A stretch of 64,000 nucleotides of DNA from Candidatus Contendibacter sp. (GCA_029624765.1 JARSSO010000035.1:1-64000), one strand, 5' to 3'; positions 45,578 through 54,701 are shown, counted from the stretch's first letter. Made by a program: numbers and translations. The notes: generated by a model from the letters alone, not told the origin.

Positions 45578-46681
45578 ATGGTGGAGGAAAAACCCAGGTT
45601 CGCACTGAAAATCTTTCACAAGATTCTGCTGACGATGATCGCGGTGGCGCTCATTCCGCTCGGTGGCTTGTTGTATATCAGTGGATATCAACTCGATCAG
45701 AACTGGCGGCGAAACGTCCACTTGAATCTGGCCTTGACCGCCGAGGGTCTGGTGGGCAAGGTCAATGGATGGACGGACATGAATCTGCGGGTTCTGCGCG
45801 AAGCCGCTCTGTTGCCCGCCATCGCTTCCATGGATCCTGCCCAGCAAAAGCCGGTCCTCAAAGCCATTCAAAGCACCTATGAATGGAGCTATCTGGTGTT
45901 CACCACCGATCGCGACGGCTGGAACATCAGCCGCAGCGACGACAATCCCCCTCAGTCTTACGGTGATCGGAACTACTTCAAGCAAGTCATGGAGGGCAAG
46001 CCGGTTGGACAGGAAGTGGTGATCGGTCGAACCACCCAGAAACCGGCGTTGATCCTGGCCGGTCCGATCCGGGCGACCGCCGCCACCGCCACGGGCTCGG
46101 CCCCGGCCGGGGTGATGGCCATGGCCATGCATCTGGTGGACGTTTCCACGGTGGTGGCCGGAGCCAGGATTGGCCAAACGGGATTCGCGATCCTGGTGGA
46201 CCAGAACAACAAGGTCATCGCGCATGGCAAGCCGGAACGGGTTGCCCAGGCTTTGCAGGATTTCAGCTCGCATCCGGCGCTACAGGGGCGAGAGACCGCC
46301 CAGGAACCGGTTTTCTACGAGGAGGAGGGCCGGCGCGTCGTGGCCCATACTCAAAAGACCAGCCTGGGCTGGACCCTGATTATCCAGCAAAATTATGACG
46401 ATGCCTTCGCGCCCTTGCTGGAGGCAAGGCGCAATGCATGGATATTGATTGCTCTATCCCTGGCGTTGGTCCTGGGAGTGGCCTATTTGCTATCCCGGCA
46501 ACTGGCCAGTCCAATTTCGGAACTGACCACCGTCGCCGAAAACATCAGCCTTGGTGGCGGGTTCGACCGGAAAATCGTCGGCACCGAGCGCCGCGACGAG
46601 ATTGGCGCCCTGGCGCGCGCCATCGAGCGAATGACGGTAAGTATCAAGATGGCTTTCGAGCGGTTGCGCAAGACGCCGTAA
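45578..46681 (+). CDS. Double-Cache sensor ending at its HAMP domain (no output domain)
   Basis: 367 residues: TM1 at about 15-35, a periplasmic dCache-type sensor (about 40-285, with the DRDGWNISRSDDNPPQSYGDRNYF block), TM2 at about 298-318 and a HAMP (ASPISELTTVAENISLGGGF..RRDEIGALARAIERM). The stop follows HAMP immediately, so no kinase, methyl-accepting or GGDEF domain is present. The start has GGGGGGAG eight bases upstream. The next gene (DUF4388-like) may be its partner by position. Confidence 0.85.
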   Translation: MVEEKPRFALKIFHKILLTMIAVALIPLGGLLYISGYQLDQNWRRNVHLNLALTAEGLVGKVNGWTDMNLRVLREAALLPAIASMDPAQQKPVLKAIQSTYEWSYLVFTTDRDGWNISRSDDNPPQSYGDRNYFKQVMEGKPVGQEVVIGRTTQKPALILAGPIRATAATATGSAPAGVMAMAMHLVDVSTVVAGARIGQTGFAILVDQNNKVIAHGKPERVAQALQDFSSHPALQGRETAQEPVFYEEEGRRVVAHTQKTSLGWTLIIQQNYDDAFAPLLEARRNAWILIALSLALVLGVAYLLSRQLASPISELTTVAENISLGGGFDRKIVGTERRDEIGALARAIERMTVSIKMAFERLRKTP

Positions 46682-46753
46682 ATCGGTGGACGTTGATGGC
46701 AACGCCCGTGGCGTCTTGGATGGTGGGCAAGGCACGTCCCGGAGGTACTGGAT

Positions 46754-47479
46754 ATGGCTCAATCGCAAATTTCTCGCTTCGTGGAACTGATAGACGATGA
46801 ACTGCCCAGGCTGTGTCGGGAAAAACGCACCGGCATGCTCTTCGTCGCGAGCAGCGATAGTCGTTTGGCGCAGTTCGGCTTGGATCAGGGTGCGATTGTG
46901 TTCCTGGTCTTTCAGAATAAACGGGGTTTGGAAGCCTTGTCGTTACTGAAGGGACAGGACTTCAAGGTTGGCGTTTGTCGCTTTTTCGATGGGCAGGCTT
47001 CGCCCGCCCGGCTGGTTTTGCCTCCCACGGATGACATCCTGAGGCAACTCGCAAACGAAGTTCCTCGGGTCGCCGCGCCCGATCCGGTGAGCGGCCGGAC
47101 TCGACCCACGGCGGCCGATCCGGTGAGCGGCCGGATTCGACCCACGACGGCCGATCCGGTGAGCGGCCGGATTCGACCCACGACGGCCGATCCGGTGAGC
47201 GTCCGGACTCGACCCACGACGGCCGATCCGGTGAGCGTCCGGACTCGACCCACGGCGGCCGATCCGGTGAGCGGTCGAGTGTTGAGCGACCAGGTCAAGG
47301 CCGCTTTGAAACAGGAGTTGGCGGAGTTCATCGGACCCATGGCCGCAATCGTTTGCGAGGAAGCCTGGGCTTCGGCCAGCAGCCTGGCCCAGGTACTGGA
47401 CGCCTTGAGCCGGGAACTGCCCGACCCCAAGCAGGCGGCGCGCTTCCGGCAAAACATCCTCAAACGGCTGGTGCCTTAA
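46754..47479 (+). CDS. DUF4388-like protein with six 12-residue Asp-Pro-Val-Ser repeats
   Basis: 241 residues. The N-terminal domain (about 1-85: REKRTGMLFVASSDSRLAQF..DQGAIVFLVFQNKRGLEALSLL) resembles DUF4388-type signalling modules. The middle (about 110-175) is a tandem array of 12-residue units with an Asp-Pro-Val-Ser core. The C-terminal helical domain (LKQELAEFIGPMAAIVCEEA..LSRELPDPKQAARFRQ) resembles the small domain at the end of some kinase and FHA proteins. GGAGG precedes the ATG. It follows the output-less sensor by 72 bases. Confidence 0.75.
   Translation: MAQSQISRFVELIDDELPRLCREKRTGMLFVASSDSRLAQFGLDQGAIVFLVFQNKRGLEALSLLKGQDFKVGVCRFFDGQASPARLVLPPTDDILRQLANEVPRVAAPDPVSGRTRPTAADPVSGRIRPTTADPVSGRIRPTTADPVSVRTRPTTADPVSVRTRPTAADPVSGRVLSDQVKAALKQELAEFIGPMAAIVCEEAWASASSLAQVLDALSRELPDPKQAARFRQNILKRLVP
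47081..47278 (+). repeat. 36-bp in-frame tandem repeat (five full copies plus a partial sixth)
   Basis: Units beginning GATCCGGTGAGCG start at 47081, 47117, 47153, 47189, 47225 and 47261, each exactly 36 bases. Variation is confined to Gly/Val, Thr/Ile and Ala/Thr codons. Copies 2-3 and 4-5 are nearly identical pairs, pointing to recent expansion. The units are contiguous with no spacers. Confidence 0.95.
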
Positions 47480-47581
47480 CGGTTTCTCCGGGCAAGGGGC
47501 GCAAGGGGCGCGAACGCCGGCGAATCGCGGCGCGGCGCCCCAACGTTCCCTGTAATCGGGCTTCTCGACAGTGGAATCGCC

Positions 47582-48730
47582 ATGTACTCATCCACCGCCA
47601 GCATTCGCGCCCTGATGGCCGACTTTCATATCGCCGGGATGATGTTGCGTTACAGCAGTTTCATTCCCCGGCTGTACAACCTGTGCCGGTCACTCGGCTT
47701 CAAGACGGGCAAGATCATGCCTTCCCGGGCGTTCTGCTCGGACGAGAACCAGGGCTATCCAATCATCCTGATCACCAAGCATTTTGGAGTGTTCCCGTTC
47801 AATCACGGCCAGGTCGGCGGCATCGTGGCCACCGACCGCCATGCGCCTCACGCCGAGCACGGGCGGGACATGGTGATCATTCACGCCAGCCATGTCGGCT
47901 ACGATCCGGAGCGCCGCGTTTTTGGCGCCTACCGGCGGCTGCAAAGCGAGGATCAGCATCTGACGTCCAGTTGCGGCAAGATCGAAGCGGTACTGCGCTG
48001 GTATCAGGAAGAGTACGCTTTCGCCCGGGACAACATCCTTCTGGAGCGGCAAGGGGAGGACTATCTCGTTACCATCGATAACCAGTTGCTGCGAGAAAAT
48101 CGCGACGAGGGCCTGTTTCTGAACCTGGATCGCGTGGCCGCACCGGGTGCCGGTGGCGGATTCCGGCCGGTGCATTGCCAGAGCACGGCCAAGAGTCTGG
48201 TCGCCGCGCCCGAGTTGCGGCGCGAGATGGAACAGGCCGGCTGGCCGGAGGGACGGCGCGAGCCGATCGGCGGCCGCCTGTTGCCGGAGTACTTCCGGTT
48301 CAAGCGCGACATCCAGGGCGACCTGGAGGGCCGCAGCCATCTGGAACAGAACCTGCTCGAACCGATGGCCTGGATCGTGACCGCGCCACATCCGCTGCTG
48401 ACCGCCGCCCAGGTCAACACTCAGGTGGAATTCGACCGCACTTTTCGCACCATCGTCCGAGAGCACGGTTACCAGGGCAAGCGGGTGCTGTATGTGTCCG
48501 GCCTCCATATCGACATCTCGCCCAAGGCCGGCCAACGCTTTCCGCTGACCAAGTTCGTGCCCTGGGCCGCCTTCGTGCAGCAGCCGGACGGTTCCCATGA
48601 AACCTGGGAGCAGCTTGAGCTGCTGGCGCGGCTGCGGGAACAGCCCAGCACCAATCCCGACCAGATCGACCTGGAAGGGGTAATTCATCAGATGGAGCAG
48701 ACCGAGGAGGTTCGCGTCGAGGCGTCCTGA
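47582..48730 (+). CDS. Conserved hypothetical protein with LCIB-like Cys/His/Cys pattern
   Basis: 382 residues, no signal or TM. The segment from 50 to 140 contains Cys52-x-Asp54, a HASHVGYD motif (His101, His104) followed by a G-x3-R, and SSCGKIEAVL (Cys131). This order resembles limiting-CO2-inducible LCIB/theta carbonic anhydrases, but the Arg of their Cys-x-Asp-x-Arg dyad is Asn56 here. The C-terminal 200 residues (GLHIDISPKAGQRFPLTKFVPW) are unfamiliar. Function is uncertain; a zinc-binding enzyme is a reasonable guess. Confidence 0.7.
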   Translation: MYSSTASIRALMADFHIAGMMLRYSSFIPRLYNLCRSLGFKTGKIMPSRAFCSDENQGYPIILITKHFGVFPFNHGQVGGIVATDRHAPHAEHGRDMVIIHASHVGYDPERRVFGAYRRLQSEDQHLTSSCGKIEAVLRWYQEEYAFARDNILLERQGEDYLVTIDNQLLRENRDEGLFLNLDRVAAPGAGGGFRPVHCQSTAKSLVAAPELRREMEQAGWPEGRREPIGGRLLPEYFRFKRDIQGDLEGRSHLEQNLLEPMAWIVTAPHPLLTAAQVNTQVEFDRTFRTIVREHGYQGKRVLYVSGLHIDISPKAGQRFPLTKFVPWAAFVQQPDGSHETWEQLELLARLREQPSTNPDQIDLEGVIHQMEQTEEVRVEAS

Positions 48731-48754
48731 TCCGGTCGCCGGCGCGCTGGAGGG

Positions 48755-48994
48755 TCAGACGAAGGGCGTGAACGTGGGGGGATCGCAGTCCGGCAACCCG
48801 GCCTCCTCCATGATCCGACTCCACAGTTGGGCCAGGGTCAGGTCGAGCGTCTGGCACGCCTCGTCCAGGCTGACGTAGCGGTGTCGCGCCAGGAACCGGC
48901 TGGCGGCGGTTGCGGTGGCGTGGCGGTCGTTCAGGGGCAAATCCTCGAAGCGCATGGCGGGTTCCGGTGCGGTCGGTTGGGCAACGGCCGCCAT
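48755..48994 (-). CDS. Small hypothetical protein (79 aa)
   Basis: 79 residues, no signal. The core RFLARHRYVSLDEACQTLDLTLAQLWSRIMEEAGLPD is helical and reads like a small helix-turn-helix or adaptor fold. It is downstream of and co-directional with the alpha/beta hydrolase (43-base gap). The start is uncertain: Met15 in the same frame is possible. Not recognised. Confidence 0.5.
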   Translation of the reverse strand: MAAVAQPTAPEPAMRFEDLPLNDRHATATAASRFLARHRYVSLDEACQTLDLTLAQLWSRIMEEAGLPDCDPPTFTPFV

Positions 48995-49037
48995 TTCATC
49001 CGACCCGCTCGGAGCTGTCCAGCGGTTTCGCCGCCGG

Positions 49038-49859
49038 TCACCGCCGCGTCGTGTTCAGCCAGTCCAGAACTTCGTCCCACCAAGCCGCCGTCGGCTGGAT
49101 GGGCCAACTGTTGTGACCCGCCGCCGGAAAGAGCCAGCGGCGCTTCGGCTCGCGCAGCGTCTCGTACAGGCGCTGACTGTGCCGCGCCGGGATGATCTCG
49201 TCCCGTTCGGCGACCAGGATCGCCACCGGTCCCGGATACTGGCTCAGGTGGGTCCGGTTGTCGTAGCGGTCAAGCAGCAACCAGCGTGCCGGCAAGTACC
49301 AATACAGCGTTTGAGCCAGCTCCGGCAGGCTGTCCCAGGGCGTGATCAGCGCCACCCCGGCGACCGGCAGCGCCTGATCGGCCGCCACCGCCGCCGCCAC
49401 CCCGGCCCCGAGCGATTCGCCCCAAAGCCACAGGGGACCGCCGAATTCGGCCAGCGCCCGCCGGGCGGTCTCCCGGCCATCGGCCACGAAGGACGCTTCG
49501 CCCAGTTCCCCGGTCCGCCCGCCGTAGCCCGGATACTCGGCCAGGACCACCCGATAGCCCCGGCGTTCCAGCGCCGCCAGGTAGTAGCCCCGGTCGCGGG
49601 CGCTGCCGGCGTTGCCGTGGAACACCACCACCGTGCCGCGCGTCGGGGGATGCGCCGTCGAATCGGCGCTGACGTAGCCCCGGAACGCGGGGCCGCCGGC
49701 CGCCGGCCAGATCGCCAGCGCCGGCCCACCGGCCAGGCGCAGATTATCGACCGAGGGCGGCGCGGGATCGGGGAAATACAGCATCCGTTTCTGGTTCAGG
49801 GCGATGGCTCCCACCACCAGCAGGTAACCCCCGATCAGGCAAAGCAGCAGGATGCGCAT
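49038..49859 (-). CDS. Membrane-anchored alpha/beta hydrolase (BEM46/YfhR-like)
   Basis: 273 residues with an N-terminal TM segment (about 2-20). Catalytic signatures: oxyanion HGNAGS, nucleophile GESLGAG, acid in VAERDEIIP and base in PAAGHNSW. The family comprises membrane-anchored serine hydrolases of unknown substrate. It is third after amylase and aldose dehydrogenase in the same direction. Confidence 0.85.
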   Translation of the reverse strand: MRILLLCLIGGYLLVVGAIALNQKRMLYFPDPAPPSVDNLRLAGGPALAIWPAAGGPAFRGYVSADSTAHPPTRGTVVVFHGNAGSARDRGYYLAALERRGYRVVLAEYPGYGGRTGELGEASFVADGRETARRALAEFGGPLWLWGESLGAGVAAAVAADQALPVAGVALITPWDSLPELAQTLYWYLPARWLLLDRYDNRTHLSQYPGPVAILVAERDEIIPARHSQRLYETLREPKRRWLFPAAGHNSWPIQPTAAWWDEVLDWLNTTRR

Positions 49860-49905
49860 CGAACGGGCTCCATGGTCGGGCCGCGTGACCGGGACCGGCT
49901 TCGTT

Positions 49906-51054
49906 TTACCGCGCCGCCGGTTCCAGGCGGGCGATGACGCCCTCGCTGGAATCCGTCAGCAGGTAAAGATACCCATCGGGTCCGGCCCGCACGTCGCGGA
50001 TGCGGCCCAATTCATCCTTCAGCAAGCGTTCTTCCCGAACCACTTTTTCGCCATCGAAGCGCAGCCGCACCAGCATCTGGCCCTTGAGCGCGCCGACGAA
50101 GAGATCACCGCGCCAGCGTGGGAACCGGTCGCCCTGGTAAAAGGCCATGCCCGACGGCGCGATGGACGGAACCCAGACGTGCAATGGCTGCTCCATGCCC
50201 GGTTTGTGGGTTCCCTCGCCGATTTTGGTGCCGATGACGTACTCGACGCCGTAGGTGATGACCGGCCAACCGTAATTGCGGCCGGCGCGGATCACGTTCA
50301 CCTCGTCGCCGCCCTGGGGACCGTGTTCGTGCGCCCACAGTTCGCCGGTGGCCGGATGCAGCGCCGCGCCCTGCACGTTGCGATTGCCCAGCGAATAAAT
50401 TTCCGGCCGGGCGCCGGCCCGGTTCACGAACGGATTGTCGACGGGAATCTGGCCATCGTCGCGCAACCGCGCGATCTTGCCAGCCAGGTCGTCCAGGTTT
50501 TGCGCCCGCTCCATCTCGCCCCGGTCGCCCATGGTGATGTACAGGTTTCCCTGCCGGTCGAACACCAGTCGCGAGCCAAAATGACGGCCGCCCTTCGATT
50601 TCGGGTGCTGGCGAAACAGCACCTTCATGTCCTCCAGCCGGCGATCCACCAACCGGCCGCGGGCCACTTCGGTGCCGACGCCGCCTTCGCCTTGGGCCGC
50701 GTAGGACAGGTACACCAGACCGTTTTTGGCGAACTGGGGATGCAGCGCCACGTCGAGCAGGCCGCCCTGGCCTTGCGCGGCGATGGGCGGCAGACCTGCC
50801 ACGGGTTGGGGGTCCAGGGTTCCATCGGCGGCCACCAGGCGCAGCCGGCCCGGCCGCTCGGTGACCAGCAAGCGACCATCGGGTAGAAACGCCAGCCCCC
50901 AGGGATGTTCGAGTCCACGGGTGACGACCGCCACGCGAAAAGCGTGCTCCTCGCTGGTGAACGCTGATTCGGCGGCGCGAACGGACGACAGGGCGCCGCT
51001 GGCCAGCAGGGCGGCGACGAGGAGGGAGGAAATTCGGTTCAGCGCCATGAGCAT
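49906..51054 (-). CDS. PQQ-dependent aldose sugar dehydrogenase (YliI/Asd type)
   Basis: 382 residues with a Sec signal (LLVAALLASGALSSVRA). Propeller motifs HPWGLAFLPDGRLLVTERPGRL, GQGGLLDVALHPQF, GSRLVFDRQGNLYITMGDRG, HEHGPQGGDEVNVI and NYGWPVITYG are those of soluble PQQ aldose dehydrogenases. It oxidises aldoses to lactones in the periplasm with PQQ. AGGGA precedes the ATG. It starts 9 bases after the amylase stop, so amylase products could be its substrates if export agrees. Confidence 0.9.
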   Translation of the reverse strand: MLMALNRISSLLVAALLASGALSSVRAAESAFTSEEHAFRVAVVTRGLEHPWGLAFLPDGRLLVTERPGRLRLVAADGTLDPQPVAGLPPIAAQGQGGLLDVALHPQFAKNGLVYLSYAAQGEGGVGTEVARGRLVDRRLEDMKVLFRQHPKSKGGRHFGSRLVFDRQGNLYITMGDRGEMERAQNLDDLAGKIARLRDDGQIPVDNPFVNRAGARPEIYSLGNRNVQGAALHPATGELWAHEHGPQGGDEVNVIRAGRNYGWPVITYGVEYVIGTKIGEGTHKPGMEQPLHVWVPSIAPSGMAFYQGDRFPRWRGDLFVGALKGQMLVRLRFDGEKVVREERLLKDELGRIRDVRAGPDGYLYLLTDSSEGVIARLEPAAR

Positions 51055-51063
51055 GGTATTTCC

Positions 51064-53235
51064 CTAGCGCAAATACGCCCCATCCACCCCGATCTTGCCC
51101 GGCCCGTTCAGCACGTAGATGCCGGCGGAATTGGCCTGTACATGGAAGGACATGCCGCCGTGGTGGACGGTGATTTCGTTGCCGGTCACCGCGTCGCGAT
51201 AAACCCCGTTGCGGAGGTTGCCGACGCTGATGTCCTGTCCGCCGCCGATGGTCAATCCCACCACGACGTAGCTTTCGCCGTCGTTATGGTCGCGGACGAA
51301 GCTGATGCCGCTGCCCCATTCGTTGACCTGGCTCATCGGCCCTTTTTGCAGGGCGGGGATGGCGCGGCGGATTTGATTCAGTCGCTTGATGTGCTGGTAG
51401 AGCGGGTGGCTCTGGGTTTCGGCGATGCGGTCGTCAGTCAGGTGATCGCCAAAATATGCCCGTCCGGTCTGATCCAGGGTGTCGTCGTTGCCGATCACGT
51501 CTTGCGGGGCGCCCTTCATGAACTCGATTTCCTCGCCGTAGTACAGGCAGGGAATGCCACGCGCCGTCCACAACAGATTGTAGGCCGCCGCCGCCATCCA
51601 CTGCTCGCCCTTGAAACGGAAGCGGAAATCGTTGTCGGGACCGACATCGTGGTTTTGCAGGAAGGTGACCAGGGTCGAGGGGTTGCCGAAGATCCAGTCC
51701 ATGTCCAGCACGGCCTTGACCCCGCCGAAACTGCCCCGGCTCAGGTTGTCGCGGAAGGTGGAGAACAGGCCGAAGTCGAGCACCGCGAAGCCGGAATCGC
51801 CGCCGGAATTGGGGTCGCGTGGATCGTGACCCAGCCGGGTGTACCACCAGGGCCGAATGAACGAGGGGCCGTTGTCGCCGTGGCCCAGATCGCCAAAGCC
51901 GTAGCCCTTGACCAAATTCTCGCCGAACACGAACAACCCCGGCTTGTGCGCCTTCCAGGCGTTGACGTATTCCAGCAGGTTGTCGCGCGGAACGTGCTTC
52001 ACCGTGTCGATGCGCAGCGCGTCAACGCCCATGTCGAGATAGCGGTTGATGGAACCGATCAGATAGTCCTTGACGTTCTGGCGGTCGGTGGCGAGGTTGA
52101 TGCAGTCGCCGGCGATGTGTTTCAACTGCACCGCCGCGCTTTCCCAGTCGCCGCCGCAGATGAAGCCGTGCTGCATGTACCACTCGGGGTCGAGGTGGTT
52201 GGCGTCGATGCCGAAGAAGCGGCCGGGGTTGTAGCCCGACTTGGGCACGGTCTCGCCGGTCTTGGGATCGACCAGCGGAACCTTGCCTTCCGGGTCCATG
52301 ACGTGCCGCTCGCGATACCACTCCGGGGCGACCGGATTGTCGATATCGTCGCGATTCGGCCAGGCGTAGTTGCCGAGGTTACCCTGGTAGGGACCGTGGT
52401 TGACCCGGCCCTGTTCGGAGCCTTGCGGCACGTAGTATTTGATCGGCAGGTGGTCGATGTGGACCTTGCCGCGAATGCCGTACTGGCAGGAATGATTCAC
52501 CACCACGTCCTGGATGATCTTGATGCCGCGCTGGTGGGCCGCGTCGATCAAATCCTGATAGGTGGCGTCCGGTGATTCCAGTCGGGGGTCGATCCGGGTC
52601 CAGTCGTAGGCGTGGTAACCGTGATAGTCCAGGCCGCTGCGATTCTCCACCGGCGGGGTGATCCAGATTGCGGTGAAACCGAGGTCGCGGATGTAATCGA
52701 GCCGCTGGATCAGGCCCTTGAAGTCGCCGCGCCAGTGCGGGTCTTCCGGCTGGCCGGTCGCGCGGTTGAACTTGATGCGGTCGCGGCAGAAGAAACTGAT
52801 ACTGGGATCGCCTTCGTAAAAGCGGGCGGTCAGCAGAAAATAAATGGTCTCCTCGCGAAAATCGCCCAGCGGTCCGGCCGGGTCGAGCGGCGCGTGGGCG
52901 CTGGCCGGGGCGGGTTGGCTGGACGGGGAGGGATGATGCGCGGCGGCGGCGCTGGCTTCGGCCGCCGCCCGGTTGTCGTGCCACTGGCCGTTGGTGTAAA
53001 AGCCGCCGTTCTCGCACCGCAGGTCGCCGGTTTGACAGCCGTGGTTGTCGTTGAACACCAGGTTCGCGGCCTCGATGCCGGCGAACCGGTAAACGAACCA
53101 GCCGTCCGCTTCCGCCGTCATCGGCGTGCCGGGCCAGAGCGTGGCTTGTGGGGTTGGCCGGGTGTCCCAGTAGTGAATGTGGACGGTGTCGGCCCAGTGG
53201 GCGGGTTTGTGAAAATGGACAATTAATTCGGGCAT
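51064..53235 (-). CDS. Alpha-amylase family protein (GH13) with N-terminal starch-binding module
   Basis: 723 residues. An N-terminal CBM25/26-like module (MPELIVHFHKPAHWADTVHIHYWD) is followed by a GH13 barrel. The four conserved regions are visible: DVVVNHS, GVDALRIDTVKHV (nucleophile Asp), LFVFGEN (acid/base Glu) and LVTFLQNHD. A C-terminal beta domain ends the chain. No signal peptide is visible at the chosen Met (53235), and the ribosome-binding site is weak. It should hydrolyse alpha-1,4-glucans. Confidence 0.9.
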   Translation of the reverse strand: MPELIVHFHKPAHWADTVHIHYWDTRPTPQATLWPGTPMTAEADGWFVYRFAGIEAANLVFNDNHGCQTGDLRCENGGFYTNGQWHDNRAAAEASAAAAHHPSPSSQPAPASAHAPLDPAGPLGDFREETIYFLLTARFYEGDPSISFFCRDRIKFNRATGQPEDPHWRGDFKGLIQRLDYIRDLGFTAIWITPPVENRSGLDYHGYHAYDWTRIDPRLESPDATYQDLIDAAHQRGIKIIQDVVVNHSCQYGIRGKVHIDHLPIKYYVPQGSEQGRVNHGPYQGNLGNYAWPNRDDIDNPVAPEWYRERHVMDPEGKVPLVDPKTGETVPKSGYNPGRFFGIDANHLDPEWYMQHGFICGGDWESAAVQLKHIAGDCINLATDRQNVKDYLIGSINRYLDMGVDALRIDTVKHVPRDNLLEYVNAWKAHKPGLFVFGENLVKGYGFGDLGHGDNGPSFIRPWWYTRLGHDPRDPNSGGDSGFAVLDFGLFSTFRDNLSRGSFGGVKAVLDMDWIFGNPSTLVTFLQNHDVGPDNDFRFRFKGEQWMAAAAYNLLWTARGIPCLYYGEEIEFMKGAPQDVIGNDDTLDQTGRAYFGDHLTDDRIAETQSHPLYQHIKRLNQIRRAIPALQKGPMSQVNEWGSGISFVRDHNDGESYVVVGLTIGGGQDISVGNLRNGVYRDAVTGNEITVHHGGMSFHVQANSAGIYVLNGPGKIGVDGAYLR

Positions 53236-53387
53236 GGCCAAGCATCCGGGCGAAGTGGAAAGAAAGCGCGAAAGCGCCGAAAGCATAGTCCACAATCGAC
53301 CGCATGGCCGACGCTTTCCAACGTATCATGCCATTTACCGCCCTTGCGCAACCGCCCTTGGTGGAGGCCGTTGGCCCGAACCTTGTG

Positions 53388-53606
53388 CTACGAACGCCAG
53401 AACGGCTTGGTTCCTTCGCGAAAAGCATCGGCCCGGCCGATGCCGATATCTTTCAGCATGGCGTCGCTCAAACCCAGCAAGGCATGCCTTTGGCGATGGA
53501 TTTCATACCATTCCGCTACTTGACGTCTCGCGCGGGCAAGCAGCGCGCGGATGTTCAGGGGCCGCTCGGCGAAAAACTCCAGCTTCAAGGTCGCGCTGCG
53601 CAACAT
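53388..53606 (-). CDS. DUF1127 (YjiS-like) small protein
   Basis: 72 residues. The end HALLGLSDAMLKDIGIGRADA is the DUF1127 signature; the preceding arginine-rich helix is also usual. Small DUF1127 proteins are linked to RNA turnover and stress or phosphate/nutrient responses in some proteobacteria. It is divergent from a LysR regulator across a 116-base region, a common arrangement. Confidence 0.87.
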   Translation of the reverse strand: MLRSATLKLEFFAERPLNIRALLARARRQVAEWYEIHRQRHALLGLSDAMLKDIGIGRADAFREGTKPFWRS

Positions 53607-53659
53607 GGCTTTCTCCTCCAGGATTCTTCGGACGCAGCCAGTATGTTCGACCCGTATTG

Positions 53660-53674
53660 ATTCATCTAACGAAT
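53660..53674. promoter_or_regulatory. Putative LysR box (ATTC-N7-GAAT)
   Basis: A perfect ATTC (53660-53663) / GAAT (53671-53674) inverted repeat fits the T-N11-A LysR consensus. It sits between the divergent DUF1127 and LysR genes. A wider GATTCATC/GATGAATC repeat (53659-53666 and 53703-53710) encloses the region. An autoregulatory site is likely. Confidence 0.5.
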
Positions 53675-53722
53675 AAATCTGATAAGATCAATCAATTCTT
53701 GTGATGAATCGGAGTTTCCTTC

Positions 53723-54625
53723 ATGGCGATTCAACTCGACCCGGATTTGTTGCGCACCTTCGTCGCCATCGTCGATGCGGGGGGGTTCACGCAAGCCGCG
53801 AAGCAGGTTCACCGCACGCAATCGGCGGTTTCCATGCAAGTGCGGCGCTTGGAAGACACGTTAAGTCGGGAACTGTTTCAGCGGGACGGACGCGGCGTGC
53901 AGCTCGCTCCCGACGGCGAGGCTCTTCTAAGTTATGCGCGGCGATTGTTGAAACTGCACGACGAGGCCGTGGCCGCCCTGACCCGCCCCGACTTTTCCGG
54001 CCTGGTGCGGATCGGCACGCCGGACGATTACGTGGATCGCTTCCTGCCGGAAATCCTGGCGCGCTTCGCCCGCGCTTTTCCGCGCGTGCAAGTGGAAGTG
54101 ATTTGCGAACCGAGTTCGAACATGCGCCGGATGCTGGCCGAAGAACGTCTCGATCTGGCGTTGATCACCTGCACGCCCGGCGCGGAAACCGGCGAGGTGT
54201 TGCGCCGCGAGCCGGTGGTGTGGGCCGCCGCCGAGCGCCATCTTGCTTACGAAGAGGAGCCTTTGCCGCTGGCGCTGTTTCAGCCGGGTTGTCCCTTTCG
54301 CGACTGGGCCATGGCCAGCCTGGATCGTTTGGGCAAGCCGTACCGGATCGCCTACACCAGTGCCAGCATCAGCGGCATCCTGGCGGCGGTCACGGCCGGC
54401 CTGGCGGTCACGGTGCTGTGCCGTAGCGTGGTGCCGTCCGGGGTGCGGGTGCTGAATGGCGAAGAGGGGTTTCCACCGTTGCCTTCGGCCAGCATCACCT
54501 TGCACCGAGGTACTTCGGTTTCCGCCGTGGCGGAATGCCTGGCCAGCTATATTCGCGAAGGTTTCAGCGCGGACGGGTCATTGCCTCCGGCGCTTGCTAC
54601 GGCGTCCGTCCCGGCGGCGGCTTGA
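53723..54625 (+). CDS. LysR-family transcriptional regulator
   Basis: 300 residues. The N-terminal winged helix (LLRTFVAIVDAGGFTQAAKQVHRTQSAVSMQVRRLED) is standard, followed by a periplasmic-binding-protein-like effector domain (about 90-290, with VRIGTPDDYVDRFLPEILARF). It most likely controls the divergent DUF1127 gene and itself. GGAG lies upstream of the ATG. The effector is unknown. Confidence 0.92.
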   Translation: MAIQLDPDLLRTFVAIVDAGGFTQAAKQVHRTQSAVSMQVRRLEDTLSRELFQRDGRGVQLAPDGEALLSYARRLLKLHDEAVAALTRPDFSGLVRIGTPDDYVDRFLPEILARFARAFPRVQVEVICEPSSNMRRMLAEERLDLALITCTPGAETGEVLRREPVVWAAAERHLAYEEEPLPLALFQPGCPFRDWAMASLDRLGKPYRIAYTSASISGILAAVTAGLAVTVLCRSVVPSGVRVLNGEEGFPPLPSASITLHRGTSVSAVAECLASYIREGFSADGSLPPALATASVPAAA

Positions 54626-54701
54626 GCCGTCCGCGGGCATTGAAAGCGCTCCGGGCAGCGTGATGAGCGTTGCGCGCGCCACGCGCCGTCGACGCCGGCT
54701 T

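Noticed and set aside
47081..47278. CRISPR array
   Set aside because: The 36-base units are contiguous with no spacers, keep a reading frame and lie inside a gene.
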